From: Leeia speluncae
Lineage (GTDB): Bacteria > Pseudomonadota > Gammaproteobacteria > Burkholderiales > Leeiaceae
DNA: 64,000 nucleotides
Assembly: GCF_020564625.1 (NCBI RefSeq)
Contig: NZ_JAJBZT010000005.1
Coordinates: forward strand, 248,001 to 312,000
Direction of reading: 5' to 3'
Shown here in pieces: positions 55,106-62,921 of this stretch. Position numbers and translations under genes: made by a program. The notes beneath the pieces are model-generated. The model was given only the letters and a program-made list of their open reading frames with translations, did not search any database and was not told the DNA's origin. Each line of letters opens with the position of its first letter. The first letter of the stretch is position 1.

Positions 55106-55120
55106 CCCTTAAAAATCAAC

Positions 55121-55135
55121 GCACCAAAACAGTGC
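55121..55135. promoter_or_regulatory. NtrC-binding site 2 upstream of glnA
   Basis: GCACCAAAACAGTGC keeps GCAC-N7-GTGC. Its centre is exactly 30 bases from site 1, about three helical turns, as expected for cooperative NtrC dimers. The 339-base intergenic region 54927-55265 holds these sites and the promoters for glnA and the divergent rhodanese gene; I see nothing else in it. Confidence 0.65.
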
Positions 55136-55265
55136 GCCTCGCATCCTGTCGGTCAATTAGTGTACGCTGAATGCAAAGCCTGTGCGAGAATATCTATTGT
55201 AAATATTGTCCAGTATTGGCAACTATCGAATCGGCCTACTACCGTCTGATGAAGAGGAAGTGAAG

Positions 55266-55718
55266 ATGAGTGAAAGCAATCAAATATTACTATTGGCAAA
55301 AAAAAGAGCTGAACAGCTAAACCTACCCTATGCGGGGGCGGTAGAACCCAAAGAAGCACACCAATTACTGCATGCCCTTCCAAACATCAAAATTGTGGAT
55401 GTACGTACTTCTGCAGAATGGAACTTTGTCGGCAGAGTACCTAGCGCCGTAGAGATTGAATGGAAGACCTTTCCAGGAATGGTGCCTAACCCGCATTTTC
55501 TAGAACAATTGAAACGCCAAGTTGATGCTGAAAATATCGTATTATTTTTATGCCGCACCGGCGCGCGCTCTCACGATGCAGCTGCACTTGCTCAGCAGCA
55601 CGGTTATAGCGCCGCATACAATATTTTAGAAGGCTTTGAAGGCGATAAAGATAGCGAAGGCCATCGTGGCAAAGTCAATGGCTGGAAAGCGCATCAGTTG
55701 CCATGGATTCAGGGATAA
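55266..55718 (+). CDS. Rhodanese-domain protein
   Basis: A 150-aa single-domain rhodanese. The loop CRTGARS contains the active-site Cys96; the domain entrance IVDVRTSAEWNFVGRVP and the closing ILEGFEGDKD..GHRGKVNGWKAHQLPW are typical of a betaproteobacterial subgroup. ATG 55266 is chosen because GAGGAAG precedes it; an earlier in-frame ATG lacks a site. It may transfer sulfane sulfur, but the acceptor is unknown. aroE starts 5 bases after its stop, so the two are cotranscribed. It is divergent from glnA. Confidence 0.88.
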   Translation: MSESNQILLLAKKRAEQLNLPYAGAVEPKEAHQLLHALPNIKIVDVRTSAEWNFVGRVPSAVEIEWKTFPGMVPNPHFLEQLKRQVDAENIVLFLCRTGARSHDAAALAQQHGYSAAYNILEGFEGDKDSEGHRGKVNGWKAHQLPWIQG

Positions 55719-55723
55719 GCAAA

Positions 55724-56545
55724 ATGACAGACCGCTATGCCGTTGTTGGCAACCCGATTGCACATAGCAAATCGCCGATTATCCATGCAATTTTTGCTAA
55801 AGCGACGAATCAAGATCTAACTTACGACCGACTATTAGCACCATTAGATGGTTTTCTAAAAGAGATAGATTTATTCAAGTCTACGGGTGGCTGTGGACTA
55901 AATATCACTGTCCCTTTTAAGCTGGAAGCATTTGAATATGCTGCCACACAAGGCCGGTTAACCGAGCGGGCTCAATTAGCTGGCGCGGTGAACACTCTTC
56001 ACTTCTCCGACACCGGCGTGATTGGGGACAACACCGATGGTGCGGGCTTAGTGCGTGACATCACTATTAATCAAGCAACTTCGCTAACAGGTAAACGCGT
56101 ACTACTGATAGGCGCAGGTGGAGCATCTCGCGGAGCATTAGGCCCTATTCTAGATGAGCAGCCTGGTAAGCTTGTGATTGTAAACCGTACAAAAGCGAAG
56201 GCCGAAGAGTTAGCCGAACTCTGCAAGAGCGAGATAGTAAGTGGCATTGGCTTTGATGAACTCACCGAGCATTATGATATTATCATCAACGCATCTTCTA
56301 GCAGCTTATCTGCAGAAAAGCTTCCCTTACCAACAACCGTCTTTGAAGCGTGCGAATTAGCTTACGACATGATGTACGCCGCTGAGCCCACCATTTTTAT
56401 GCAACAAGCAGCAACGGCTGGCGCAAAAAAAACGATTGATGGTATTGGGATGCTGATTGAACAAGCAGCCGAAGCCTTTTATGTTTGGCGACATGTTCGT
56501 CCACCAACCACCTCTGTTTTTGAGACATTAAGACCATCTACATGA
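55724..56545 (+). CDS. aroE: Shikimate dehydrogenase
   Basis: A 273-aa NADP-dependent enzyme of aromatic amino-acid synthesis (3-dehydroshikimate to shikimate). The N-terminus YAVVGNPIAHSKSPIIHAIFA binds shikimate; the catalytic lysine is in NITVPFKLEA; the dinucleotide-binding motif is LLIGAGGASRGALGPIL. The ATG at 55724 gives the canonical start; the frame opens 21 bases earlier inside the rhodanese gene. It overlaps the next gene by ATGA. Confidence 0.97.
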   Translation: MTDRYAVVGNPIAHSKSPIIHAIFAKATNQDLTYDRLLAPLDGFLKEIDLFKSTGGCGLNITVPFKLEAFEYAATQGRLTERAQLAGAVNTLHFSDTGVIGDNTDGAGLVRDITINQATSLTGKRVLLIGAGGASRGALGPILDEQPGKLVIVNRTKAKAEELAELCKSEIVSGIGFDELTEHYDIIINASSSSLSAEKLPLPTTVFEACELAYDMMYAAEPTIFMQQAATAGAKKTIDGIGMLIEQAAEAFYVWRHVRPPTTSVFETLRPST

Positions 56546-58524
56546 ATAGCAAACGACTTGGCGCTTGGCTAATATTCATCACTTCCCTGCTGAGTTGCCA
56601 ATCGCTCCAAGCGTTTGACTTAGATATAATCCTCACCGGCGCACAGGCAGAAAAACTGCCTATTGCCGAACAGGAAAAAGTCATTGCCGTTCTTGCTGAG
56701 AAAAATGGCTCATTTGCACTAACCCGCTTTGGGCATCACCTCTATTTTTTCAGCCGATTTAATGGATCTGAACGCGTCTGGCAATCTGCACCATTAAGTG
56801 GCATCAATGAAAATTGCCCGACCATTTATCGCGCTTCCAGCACCAGCCACCTATTAGTCGTACAAAGCAATCTTTGCCCAGCATCGACAACAGATACCCC
56901 AATCAACAATTGGTATTTTGATGAACTTGGGCATCAAGCACAAATTGCCCCTGAACAGAAAGACACCGCGGGTATTTTTCTTGAGCAAAATTATCTACCC
57001 TTATTGCAAGATCTCATTCATGAAAAATATTTGCCTGCGTCTTATCGACTCATCGCACTAGATAACCAAGTGGAAACTCGCACTTACGAGTGGAAACAGT
57101 CGGTAATGAATCTGACGCAAAAACAATTCACGAGCGATATCCCACTTCTTCGACAAGGGATTAATTGGAGAGCAACGAATATTCCTGCATCACTATTAGA
57201 GAAGGCGGGCAGCGCACTAATGGCATCGGATGACTGCAATCAGTTAGAAGATAGTGCGGCGATAATTTCAACCGTCTTGTCACAAAATCCGCAAACGGCG
57301 GAGCATTATTTTCAATTAGCCAACACCTTAAGCAAAGCCAAAGAGAAGCAATGTCGCCCAACAGGCAGTCGCGCCTACAAAGATCGACTTGCCCAGTACA
57401 GCCAAGCCCAAATTGATGAGTTATATAGACAGTATTGCCAAAAGAAAACATTTGCGAAGTTAAGCAAAGCCGAACGCACGCAATTGGCAAAACGACTTCG
57501 CATTAAAGAGCTAGCAGCAAGTAGTTGCCGCCCTCTTTTTGATCTATTTCGGGCTATCGAGCAACAAGACATCACACAACTAAAAGCAGCAATTGCAGAC
57601 CCTGAGAATGATTTAAATGCGATTGGACCACATGGTTATAGCGCACTACATGATGCGCTAAATTCAAACTGGAAAGTGGGTGCGCTTGTGTTAATCGAAG
57701 CAGGGGCGGATGTAAACCGTGTAAGTGAAAACAACAATAGTGGCAACTTACTCAAAGCCGTTTATTTAAAAGATACAGACCTCATCAAAGCCTTGATTGG
57801 GCATGGCGCAAATACAGTTATTTATGGTGAAGCAACCAAACCATTGAGTAGTCTAGTAGGGATGCAAATACAGAACGCAACAGATGAAGCCTTTCAAACG
57901 GAGATGTTTGATCTATTTTTAGCCAACCATGCCAATCTTCATGAACGGCAAAGTGGTGGACAAACGCTATTACAATCTGCAGTGAATGGTGGTGCAGCAC
58001 TTAGTATGCTTGATCGTCTGAAAAGTAGCGGAACTTACCTAAACGAGACGGAGCAATTTGGCAGAAATGCAGCGTTTTTCCTTCCTCCATTTGCATCCAG
58101 AAAAGACCGTGCCATCAATGCACTCAACTGGCTAATTCAGAATGGCATCAACCTACATCAACAAGATACAAATGGAAATACGCCGCTTAATTACCTTTTT
58201 CAATATAGCCATGCAGACACAGAAACGATCGAAGCATTAGCATCCATCATGATTGAGCACGGCGCTCCGCCATTGCTTTCAAACAATGAAGGCAAAATAC
58301 CGCTTTACTATGCTGCTTTAAGACCATCACCATTATTGGTTAGCCAAATGCTGAAGCACATCAAAACACCGGACTTAGCGACAATTCTGTTACCGATTCA
58401 GCAAAAAATAAAAGAACGAATTGCCAATCTGCAGAGCCAGCGCACCCCACCATCTTGCGGCTGCGTTGAAGATCTACAAACGGTGGATCATTTGCTCAAT
58501 CAGCAGATCAAAACCAGCAATTGA
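56542..58524 (+). CDS. Exported ankyrin-repeat protein
   Basis: A 660-aa protein with a Sec signal peptide (LGAWLIFITSLLSCQSLQA, cleavage near 24). Residues 25-340 are an unrecognised domain with several cysteines. From ~345 on there are ankyrin repeats, for example IGPHGYSALHDALNSNWKVGALVLIEAGADVNRVSE, SGGQTLLQSAVNGGAALSMLDRL and DTNGNTPLNYLFQYSHADTETIEALASIMIEHGAPPLL. The C-terminus has a CGC motif. It is presumably periplasmic and binds a protein partner. Its ATG overlaps the aroE stop, so it is expressed with aroE, although no functional link is evident. Confidence 0.8.
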   Translation: MNSKRLGAWLIFITSLLSCQSLQAFDLDIILTGAQAEKLPIAEQEKVIAVLAEKNGSFALTRFGHHLYFFSRFNGSERVWQSAPLSGINENCPTIYRASSTSHLLVVQSNLCPASTTDTPINNWYFDELGHQAQIAPEQKDTAGIFLEQNYLPLLQDLIHEKYLPASYRLIALDNQVETRTYEWKQSVMNLTQKQFTSDIPLLRQGINWRATNIPASLLEKAGSALMASDDCNQLEDSAAIISTVLSQNPQTAEHYFQLANTLSKAKEKQCRPTGSRAYKDRLAQYSQAQIDELYRQYCQKKTFAKLSKAERTQLAKRLRIKELAASSCRPLFDLFRAIEQQDITQLKAAIADPENDLNAIGPHGYSALHDALNSNWKVGALVLIEAGADVNRVSENNNSGNLLKAVYLKDTDLIKALIGHGANTVIYGEATKPLSSLVGMQIQNATDEAFQTEMFDLFLANHANLHERQSGGQTLLQSAVNGGAALSMLDRLKSSGTYLNETEQFGRNAAFFLPPFASRKDRAINALNWLIQNGINLHQQDTNGNTPLNYLFQYSHADTETIEALASIMIEHGAPPLLSNNEGKIPLYYAALRPSPLLVSQMLKHIKTPDLATILLPIQQKIKERIANLQSQRTPPSCGCVEDLQTVDHLLNQQIKTSN

Positions 58525-58626
58525 AGCATCCCATTGCGTATCAAAAACAATCCATGAATAATGGCGCGTTTACTTTTTTTGCCGCATAAGACAATGAATA
58601 CCACTGCATCTACTGGAGCAAAGCCA

Positions 58627-59334
58627 ATGACCTCATCTAAAGGCATTTGGTATTGGACAAAACGCATTGTTTTTTGGCTATTCATTCTCTTTATTGTCTT
58701 CAATGTCTATGTGTTTGTGCGCATCTGGTGGATGATTGATCACAACCCTGACACTACTTCATTTATGAATGATCAGCTGGCCGAAATTCGCCAAACGAAT
58801 CCGGACGCACAAATTCAACATCAGTGGGTAGACTACGATCACATATCCAGAAACTTGAAGGCTGCATTAATCGCGTCTGAAGATGCCAAATTTGTCGACC
58901 ATAATGGTTTTGACAAAGAAGGGATCAAACTCGCCTTTCAAAAGAACTTAAAGCAAGGAAGAATTGCGGCGGGCGGATCGACAATTAGTCAGCAGTTAGC
59001 CAAAAATCTATTCTTGTCGGCGAGCAAAAACCCACTACGCAAAGGGGAAGAAGCGCTGATTACCATCATGCTTGAACAGATGATGACCAAAGAACGCATT
59101 TTTGAAATTTACCTCAATAGTATTGAATGGGGCGTTGGCGTATTTGGGGCGGAAGCAGCTGCACGCCATTACTTCAACACATCGGCTAGTCGGCTTTCTG
59201 CCAGACAGGCGGCAAAACTGGCTGCCATGGTGCCAAATCCTCGTTATTTCGATAAAAACCGTCAGGATGCGAAACTCAGAAGAAAAACAAGCATCATTCT
59301 TCGAAGAATGGGTGCATCGGATATTCCAGATTAA
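58627..59334 (+). CDS. mtgA: Monofunctional biosynthetic peptidoglycan transglycosylase
   Basis: A 235-aa bitopic inner-membrane enzyme that polymerises lipid II into glycan. One transmembrane helix (IVFWLFILFIVFNVYVFVRI) precedes the GT51 domain with motifs ALIASEDAKFVDHNGFDKEGI (catalytic Glu), GGSTISQQLAKNLFLS and ERIFEIYLNSIEWG. The ATG at 58627 is preferred (GGAG 8-11 bases upstream) over a frame opening at 58561. There is no transpeptidase domain, and the length fits MtgA. Confidence 0.96.
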   Translation: MTSSKGIWYWTKRIVFWLFILFIVFNVYVFVRIWWMIDHNPDTTSFMNDQLAEIRQTNPDAQIQHQWVDYDHISRNLKAALIASEDAKFVDHNGFDKEGIKLAFQKNLKQGRIAAGGSTISQQLAKNLFLSASKNPLRKGEEALITIMLEQMMTKERIFEIYLNSIEWGVGVFGAEAAARHYFNTSASRLSARQAAKLAAMVPNPRYFDKNRQDAKLRRKTSIILRRMGASDIPD

Positions 59335-59362
59335 TCAAGCACCGATCCATCAAGACAAAGTG

Positions 59363-59396
59363 AAACGCCTCGACATGATCGAGGCGTTTATATTTT
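59363..59396. terminator. Terminator between mtgA and the convergent small gene
   Basis: AAACGCCTCG and CGAGGCGTTT pair perfectly over 10 bp around a 7-base loop; TATATTTT follows on the plus strand. The right edge reaches the last codon of the convergent gene. Confidence 0.78.
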
Positions 59397-59783
59397 CGGA
59401 GGGCGTTTTGATGAGCCGTCATCACCTTGTCTATCTTTATTGGGCGGATCCTTTTTATCCCAACGTCGCCGCTTTTTTTCCAATATCTTTTCGACAACTT
59501 CACGCTCTTCTTGCGTTAGCGTACCTTTTTGCCATTTATCAAATAGCTCGGCTTGCTTTTGCCATCTTTGCCGAATCTTATCCGCTTCTTCTGCCGATAT
59601 ATCACCATTAGCAACCGCTTGTTGTAAGCGCGTTTCTCGCCATTGCTGTTCTTGCTTTAACCGATCTGCATCCATTTCCGATGGAGGTACCCGTTTATCC
59701 ATGACAGACGAAGGGTTTCCCATCACTTGAAGTGAGGCAAAAGCCAGCCAAATACTGACCATCCCAACCATCATCCGTTTCAT
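59388..59783 (-). CDS. Small exported charged protein of unknown function
   Basis: A 131-aa protein with a signal peptide (MVGMVSIWLAFASLQVMG) and a mature part that is almost entirely helical and highly charged (RLKQEQQWRETRLQQAVANGDISAEEADKIRQRW, then EEREVVEKILEKKRRRWDKKD). No cysteine is present. The pattern loosely resembles periplasmic Spy/CpxP-like or DUF3106-type stress proteins, but I cannot assign it. It is divergent from ompR-envZ with 245 bases between them; nothing else was seen in that gap. Confidence 0.65.
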   Translation of the reverse strand: MKRMMVGMVSIWLAFASLQVMGNPSSVMDKRVPPSEMDADRLKQEQQWRETRLQQAVANGDISAEEADKIRQRWQKQAELFDKWQKGTLTQEEREVVEKILEKKRRRWDKKDPPNKDRQGDDGSSKRPPKI

Positions 59784-60028
59784 GTTCCTCCCCTATCTCT
59801 ACCGGGCTTATCGTCGTTACATTTCTAAAAGCCAATCCTTGTATTATCTCTTAATTTCTATAATGATTGACCGATAGCCTATATATTGAATGTTGGGTGT
59901 AACTCGTTTATGAGGGAAAGCGCATAGAATGTAAATAACCGTTACAAGCTATCTTTGTGTAGTGTTTTGATACATTTGCATTTCCATCCCCCTTAACGGC
60001 GCCGCCTTGACTTTGCTAGAGTAGATCC

Positions 60029-60754
60029 ATGGAAAAAAATCAGAAGAAACTCTTATTAATCGATGATGATGCGCGCATTCGTGAATTGCTCACTCGCTAC
60101 TTAACCGAGCAAGGTTTCGAGGTAGACGTTTATGCCGACGCAAGTATGCTGGAAAAACGTCTCCAGCAAAAAAGGCCGCATCTATTGATTCTGGATCTCA
60201 TGCTACCAGGGGAAGATGGGCTATCGGTTTGCCGCAAAATCCGTGCGCAAGGCGATACTCTACCTATTATCATGCTGACCGCTAGAGGCGAAGAGATTGA
60301 TCGAATCATTGGGTTAGAAATGGGGGCGGATGACTATCTCCCCAAACCATTCAATCCGAGAGAATTATTAGCCAGAATTCAAGCAGTGCTAAGAAGGCAT
60401 GCAACGCCCTCTGCGTTGGCTGCCACTTTCACCCCGGGCGAAACCTATGAATTTTCTGACTTTGTTTTAGATGCGGGTCAACGCAAATTATTCCGCGATG
60501 GCGAAGACTTGCAACTAAGCCAAGCCGAATTCTCCTTGCTTAAAGTGCTAGTCATGCATCCTCGACACCCGTTATCGAGAGAACGTTTATTAGAGCTTTC
60601 TCGAGGCCGCGAGTTTGAGGCGTATGACCGAAGTGTGGACGTACAAATTTCGCGCATCCGCAAACTAATCGAGCCGGATCCTGCCAACCCCTCCTTTGTA
60701 CAAACAGTATGGGGCTTTGGTTATGTATTTGTGCCGGATGGGGGCGCTCGTTGA
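60029..60754 (+). CDS. ompR: OmpR-family response regulator
   Basis: A 241-aa regulator. The receiver domain has the acidic pair IDDDARIRELL at 11-21, phospho-acceptor Asp56 (LLILDLMLPGEDG) and Lys in DDYLPKPFNPRELLARIQAVLRR. The C-terminal winged helix (~150-235) has LSQAEFSLLKVLVMHPRHPLSRERLLELSRGREF and SVDVQISRIRKLIE, which is closer to OmpR than to PhoB. It is coupled to the EnvZ-like kinase, whose start codon overlaps the ompR stop. It probably responds to osmotic or acid conditions and controls porins. Confidence 0.93.
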   Translation: MEKNQKKLLLIDDDARIRELLTRYLTEQGFEVDVYADASMLEKRLQQKRPHLLILDLMLPGEDGLSVCRKIRAQGDTLPIIMLTARGEEIDRIIGLEMGADDYLPKPFNPRELLARIQAVLRRHATPSALAATFTPGETYEFSDFVLDAGQRKLFRDGEDLQLSQAEFSLLKVLVMHPRHPLSRERLLELSRGREFEAYDRSVDVQISRIRKLIEPDPANPSFVQTVWGFGYVFVPDGGAR

Positions 60755-62070
60755 GCAAGTGGAAGTCCAAATGGTGGCCAGAGAGTTTATTTGCTCGGCT
60801 CACCATCTTATTTTTGTTTATTTTGGTCATCACCCAATCTGCGCTAGTCAGCTATTTTCACTTTAATCGCGATCGGCAGATGGCGCGGCAGGTGAGCGAA
60901 CAAGTGATTGATGCCGTCGCCGAATTAGAAAGCGCATTAGAAGGGCTTTCTAATGACGACAGGCAAGAGTTCATCGAGGCTTACAATCGTCCTTACGGGA
61001 TTAACCTTCTCCCCTTTGTTAGCAACCCAATTCACAAGCCCTTAGACACGGACAACCGCTTAGTTAGAGGAATTGAGAAACAACTAGCCAACTACCACTT
61101 ACCCGTTAATCAGGTGGGTGTTCAGCACCACCCTAAATGGCGTTTATGGCTATCGGTTGAAATCGGCGGCAAATCTTATTGGCTGACCGTTCCGCTTGGA
61201 CGCTGGCAAAACGACAGTCCGAATCAGTTTATTTTAACGGTAGTTCTACTCACCCTTGCCGCCCTTGTCGCCGCTGCTTGGATTACGTGGCGAATGAGTC
61301 GACCGTTAAGGCGACTACACGATGCTAGTAAAGCACTAGCAGCGGGCAATACACCGGACGTCCTACCCGAAGAAGGGCCGGCAGAGTTACGTAGCCTCTC
61401 TAGAGAGTTTAATCAGATGGTGGCTGCACTGGCAGCAACGGAAAAAGAACGCCGGCTGATGTTAGCGGGTATTAGCCATGATATCCGCACACCATTAACA
61501 CGCTTGAGACTCAGCATTGAGATGATGTCAGACGACTATCTAAAAGATGGTATGTGTATTGATGTGGCGGATATTGAGCGAATTGTTCAGCAATTCACCG
61601 CCTTTATTGGTGGAGAGCCAGAAGAAAGCATGGTCGACACCGACTTATCGGCCTTATTGGGTGGTGTAGTTGAGCGAGCAAGTCGCTCAGGACAAGCAAT
61701 CACCGCGAATTTAAGCACCGACGTGTTTGCCAAGGTTCACCCGTTAGCGATTGAGCGGCTAATGAATAACTTATTGGATAACGCCAAGCGCTATGCCAAT
61801 ACCCCCGTAGACGTCTCGTTAAGTTCGACGAATGAATCTATCCAAATTGAAGTGCGTGATTTTGGCCCCGGGGTACCGGAAAGCGAGTTAACGTCGATTA
61901 GCGAACCATTTGTCCGTGGCAATAAAGCACGGGGTGGCGATGGCGGTAGTGGATTAGGGTTGGCAATTGTTGAACGGATTGTGAAACATCATCATGGCAG
62001 CATCCATTTTCAAAATCACCCTGAAGGCGGGTTCATTGTAAAAGTAAGCCTACCCACTACACGCGCTTAA
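60751..62070 (+). CDS. envZ: EnvZ-family sensor histidine kinase
   Basis: A 439-aa inner-membrane kinase if it starts at the TTG overlapping the ompR stop (TTGA). The N-terminus has a transmembrane helix (LTILFLFILVITQSALVSY), a ~110-residue periplasmic domain, a second helix (FILTVVLLTLAALVAAAWI) and a HAMP linker. In this numbering the phospho-accepting histidine is His243 in AGISHDIRTPLTRLRLS, the same number as in E. coli EnvZ. The ATPase domain has NNLLDNAKRYA, DFGPGVP and GGSGLGLAIVERI. It forms a two-gene operon with ompR. Confidence 0.92.
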   Translation: MSKWKSKWWPESLFARLTILFLFILVITQSALVSYFHFNRDRQMARQVSEQVIDAVAELESALEGLSNDDRQEFIEAYNRPYGINLLPFVSNPIHKPLDTDNRLVRGIEKQLANYHLPVNQVGVQHHPKWRLWLSVEIGGKSYWLTVPLGRWQNDSPNQFILTVVLLTLAALVAAAWITWRMSRPLRRLHDASKALAAGNTPDVLPEEGPAELRSLSREFNQMVAALAATEKERRLMLAGISHDIRTPLTRLRLSIEMMSDDYLKDGMCIDVADIERIVQQFTAFIGGEPEESMVDTDLSALLGGVVERASRSGQAITANLSTDVFAKVHPLAIERLMNNLLDNAKRYANTPVDVSLSSTNESIQIEVRDFGPGVPESELTSISEPFVRGNKARGGDGGSGLGLAIVERIVKHHHGSIHFQNHPEGGFIVKVSLPTTRA

Positions 62071-62073
62071 GTG

Positions 62074-62616
62074 CTAGGTGCGGGCATACCGCCTACAGCC
62101 TATTTCTGTCATTTTAGATCCTCTGCCAGGACGTACAAACATTGCAGTAGACAATTGTTTCTCATTGCCGGCCATCATCTTTTTGATGGCATGGTATCCG
62201 TCTGATCGTTGCGTATGAGTAGAGGCTGGCTGCATGCCATACTTTTGCCTAAGCACGGACAGCTGCTCTGGCACCTCGACATAGAATTCACTCCCTTTGT
62301 CAGACCAGTAATGAATGGCATTCACCGAATACCCCATTACCTTAATCCCATCAGGAACAAACCAAACCCCCTCCGGCGGCCCCGGGGGAACTAGGTCGGA
62401 CAGCATAAACCCCATTCCTTTTAATTGTTGCAAGAAATGCGGGGAGGTCACCGCAGCTTCGAATGTTGCTTGGCAAACAGCATTTTCATTTACCCATTTC
62501 ACCACTGCCGCATGCCCAACGGGGTAATCACTCGCCGCAATTGCCTGCCTAAGGCAGAGCAACAGAGCAAAACCAGCAGAGCGCCATAGCCTGCCAATAC
62601 GTGACCGCGATTTCAT
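62074..62616 (-). CDS. Exported protein of unknown function
   Basis: A 180-aa protein with a signal peptide (RLWRSAGFALLLCLRQAIAA). The ATG at 62616 is preferred because AAAAGG lies 7-12 bases upstream; a frame start at 62637 lacks a site. The mature part has two cysteines (NENAVCQATF, EIGCRRYA), a Pro/Gly-rich stretch VPPGPPEGVWFVPDGIKVMGY and a beta-rich core. I do not recognise a family. It converges on envZ with 3 bases between stops. The gap to mgtE upstream is 305 bases. Confidence 0.65.
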   Translation of the reverse strand: MKSRSRIGRLWRSAGFALLLCLRQAIAASDYPVGHAAVVKWVNENAVCQATFEAAVTSPHFLQQLKGMGFMLSDLVPPGPPEGVWFVPDGIKVMGYSVNAIHYWSDKGSEFYVEVPEQLSVLRQKYGMQPASTHTQRSDGYHAIKKMMAGNEKQLSTAMFVRPGRGSKMTEIGCRRYART

Positions 62617-62772
62617 CAAAAAACCTTTTGTTCTCATTAATACTATTTAAATTATTTAGCGAGCTTAACAAGCCCTATTTAGGCTGTACCGGTACAGTAA
62701 ATGACAGATGAACCCTGACAGTTAAAAGAGAATTATTTTGTTTTTTGCAGTGCAGCGAATACGTCACGGTGA

Positions 62773-62778
62773 TACAAT
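62773..62778 (+). promoter_or_regulatory. -10 element of the mgtE leader transcript
   Basis: TGATACAAT reads as a TGn-extended -10 (TACAAT). It would start RNA near 62785, giving a leader of about 137 nt before the mgtE ATG. The 305-base gap 62617-62921 holds this promoter, two hairpins and a small ORF. Confidence 0.45.
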
Positions 62779-62787
62779 TTAATTATC

Positions 62788-62807
62788 GCGGGAAGTGCCC
62801 CGCTTTT
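62788..62807 (+). other. Hairpin with T-run at the 5' end of the mgtE leader
   Basis: GCGGG and CCCGC pair around a 6-base loop and are followed by TTTT. Close to the predicted RNA start, it is either a 5' protective hairpin or a small attenuator. Confidence 0.45.
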
Positions 62808-62821
62808 GAGACCACTCAACA

Positions 62822-62872
62822 ATGGACTTACCTAGTTATCCCTGGATGACCAAACCCTCTTTACAGAATTAA
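62822..62872 (+). CDS. Candidate 16-residue proline-containing leader peptide of mgtE
   Basis: A small complete ORF, MDLPSYPWMTKPSLQN, ending in TAA 50 bases before the mgtE start. Prolines at positions 4, 7 and 12, spaced through a very short peptide, recall MgtL and similar leader peptides, whose slow translation senses Mg2+ or proline in enterobacterial Mg2+ transporter leaders. A ribosome site is weak (GAGA ~11 bases upstream). It might be a chance ORF; conservation of the spaced prolines would be decisive. Confidence 0.35.
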   Translation: MDLPSYPWMTKPSLQN

Positions 62873-62891
62873 TCCGCTCTTATTCAGCGCT

Positions 62892-62919
62892 GCCGAGCCC
62901 TGATGGGGCAGAGGACGGC
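62892..62919 (+). promoter_or_regulatory. Hairpin enclosing the mgtE ribosome-binding site
   Basis: GCCG (62892-62895) and CGGC (62916-62919) enclose an inner CCC/GGG stem and the AGAGGA ribosome site, so translation of mgtE could be controlled by folding of this segment. Confidence 0.4.
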
Positions 62920-62921
62920 GT

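Noticed and set aside
62640-62921. M-box-type Mg2+ riboswitch upstream of mgtE
   Set aside because: The conserved M-box sequence elements are absent; only a short leader with a small ORF and hairpins is seen.
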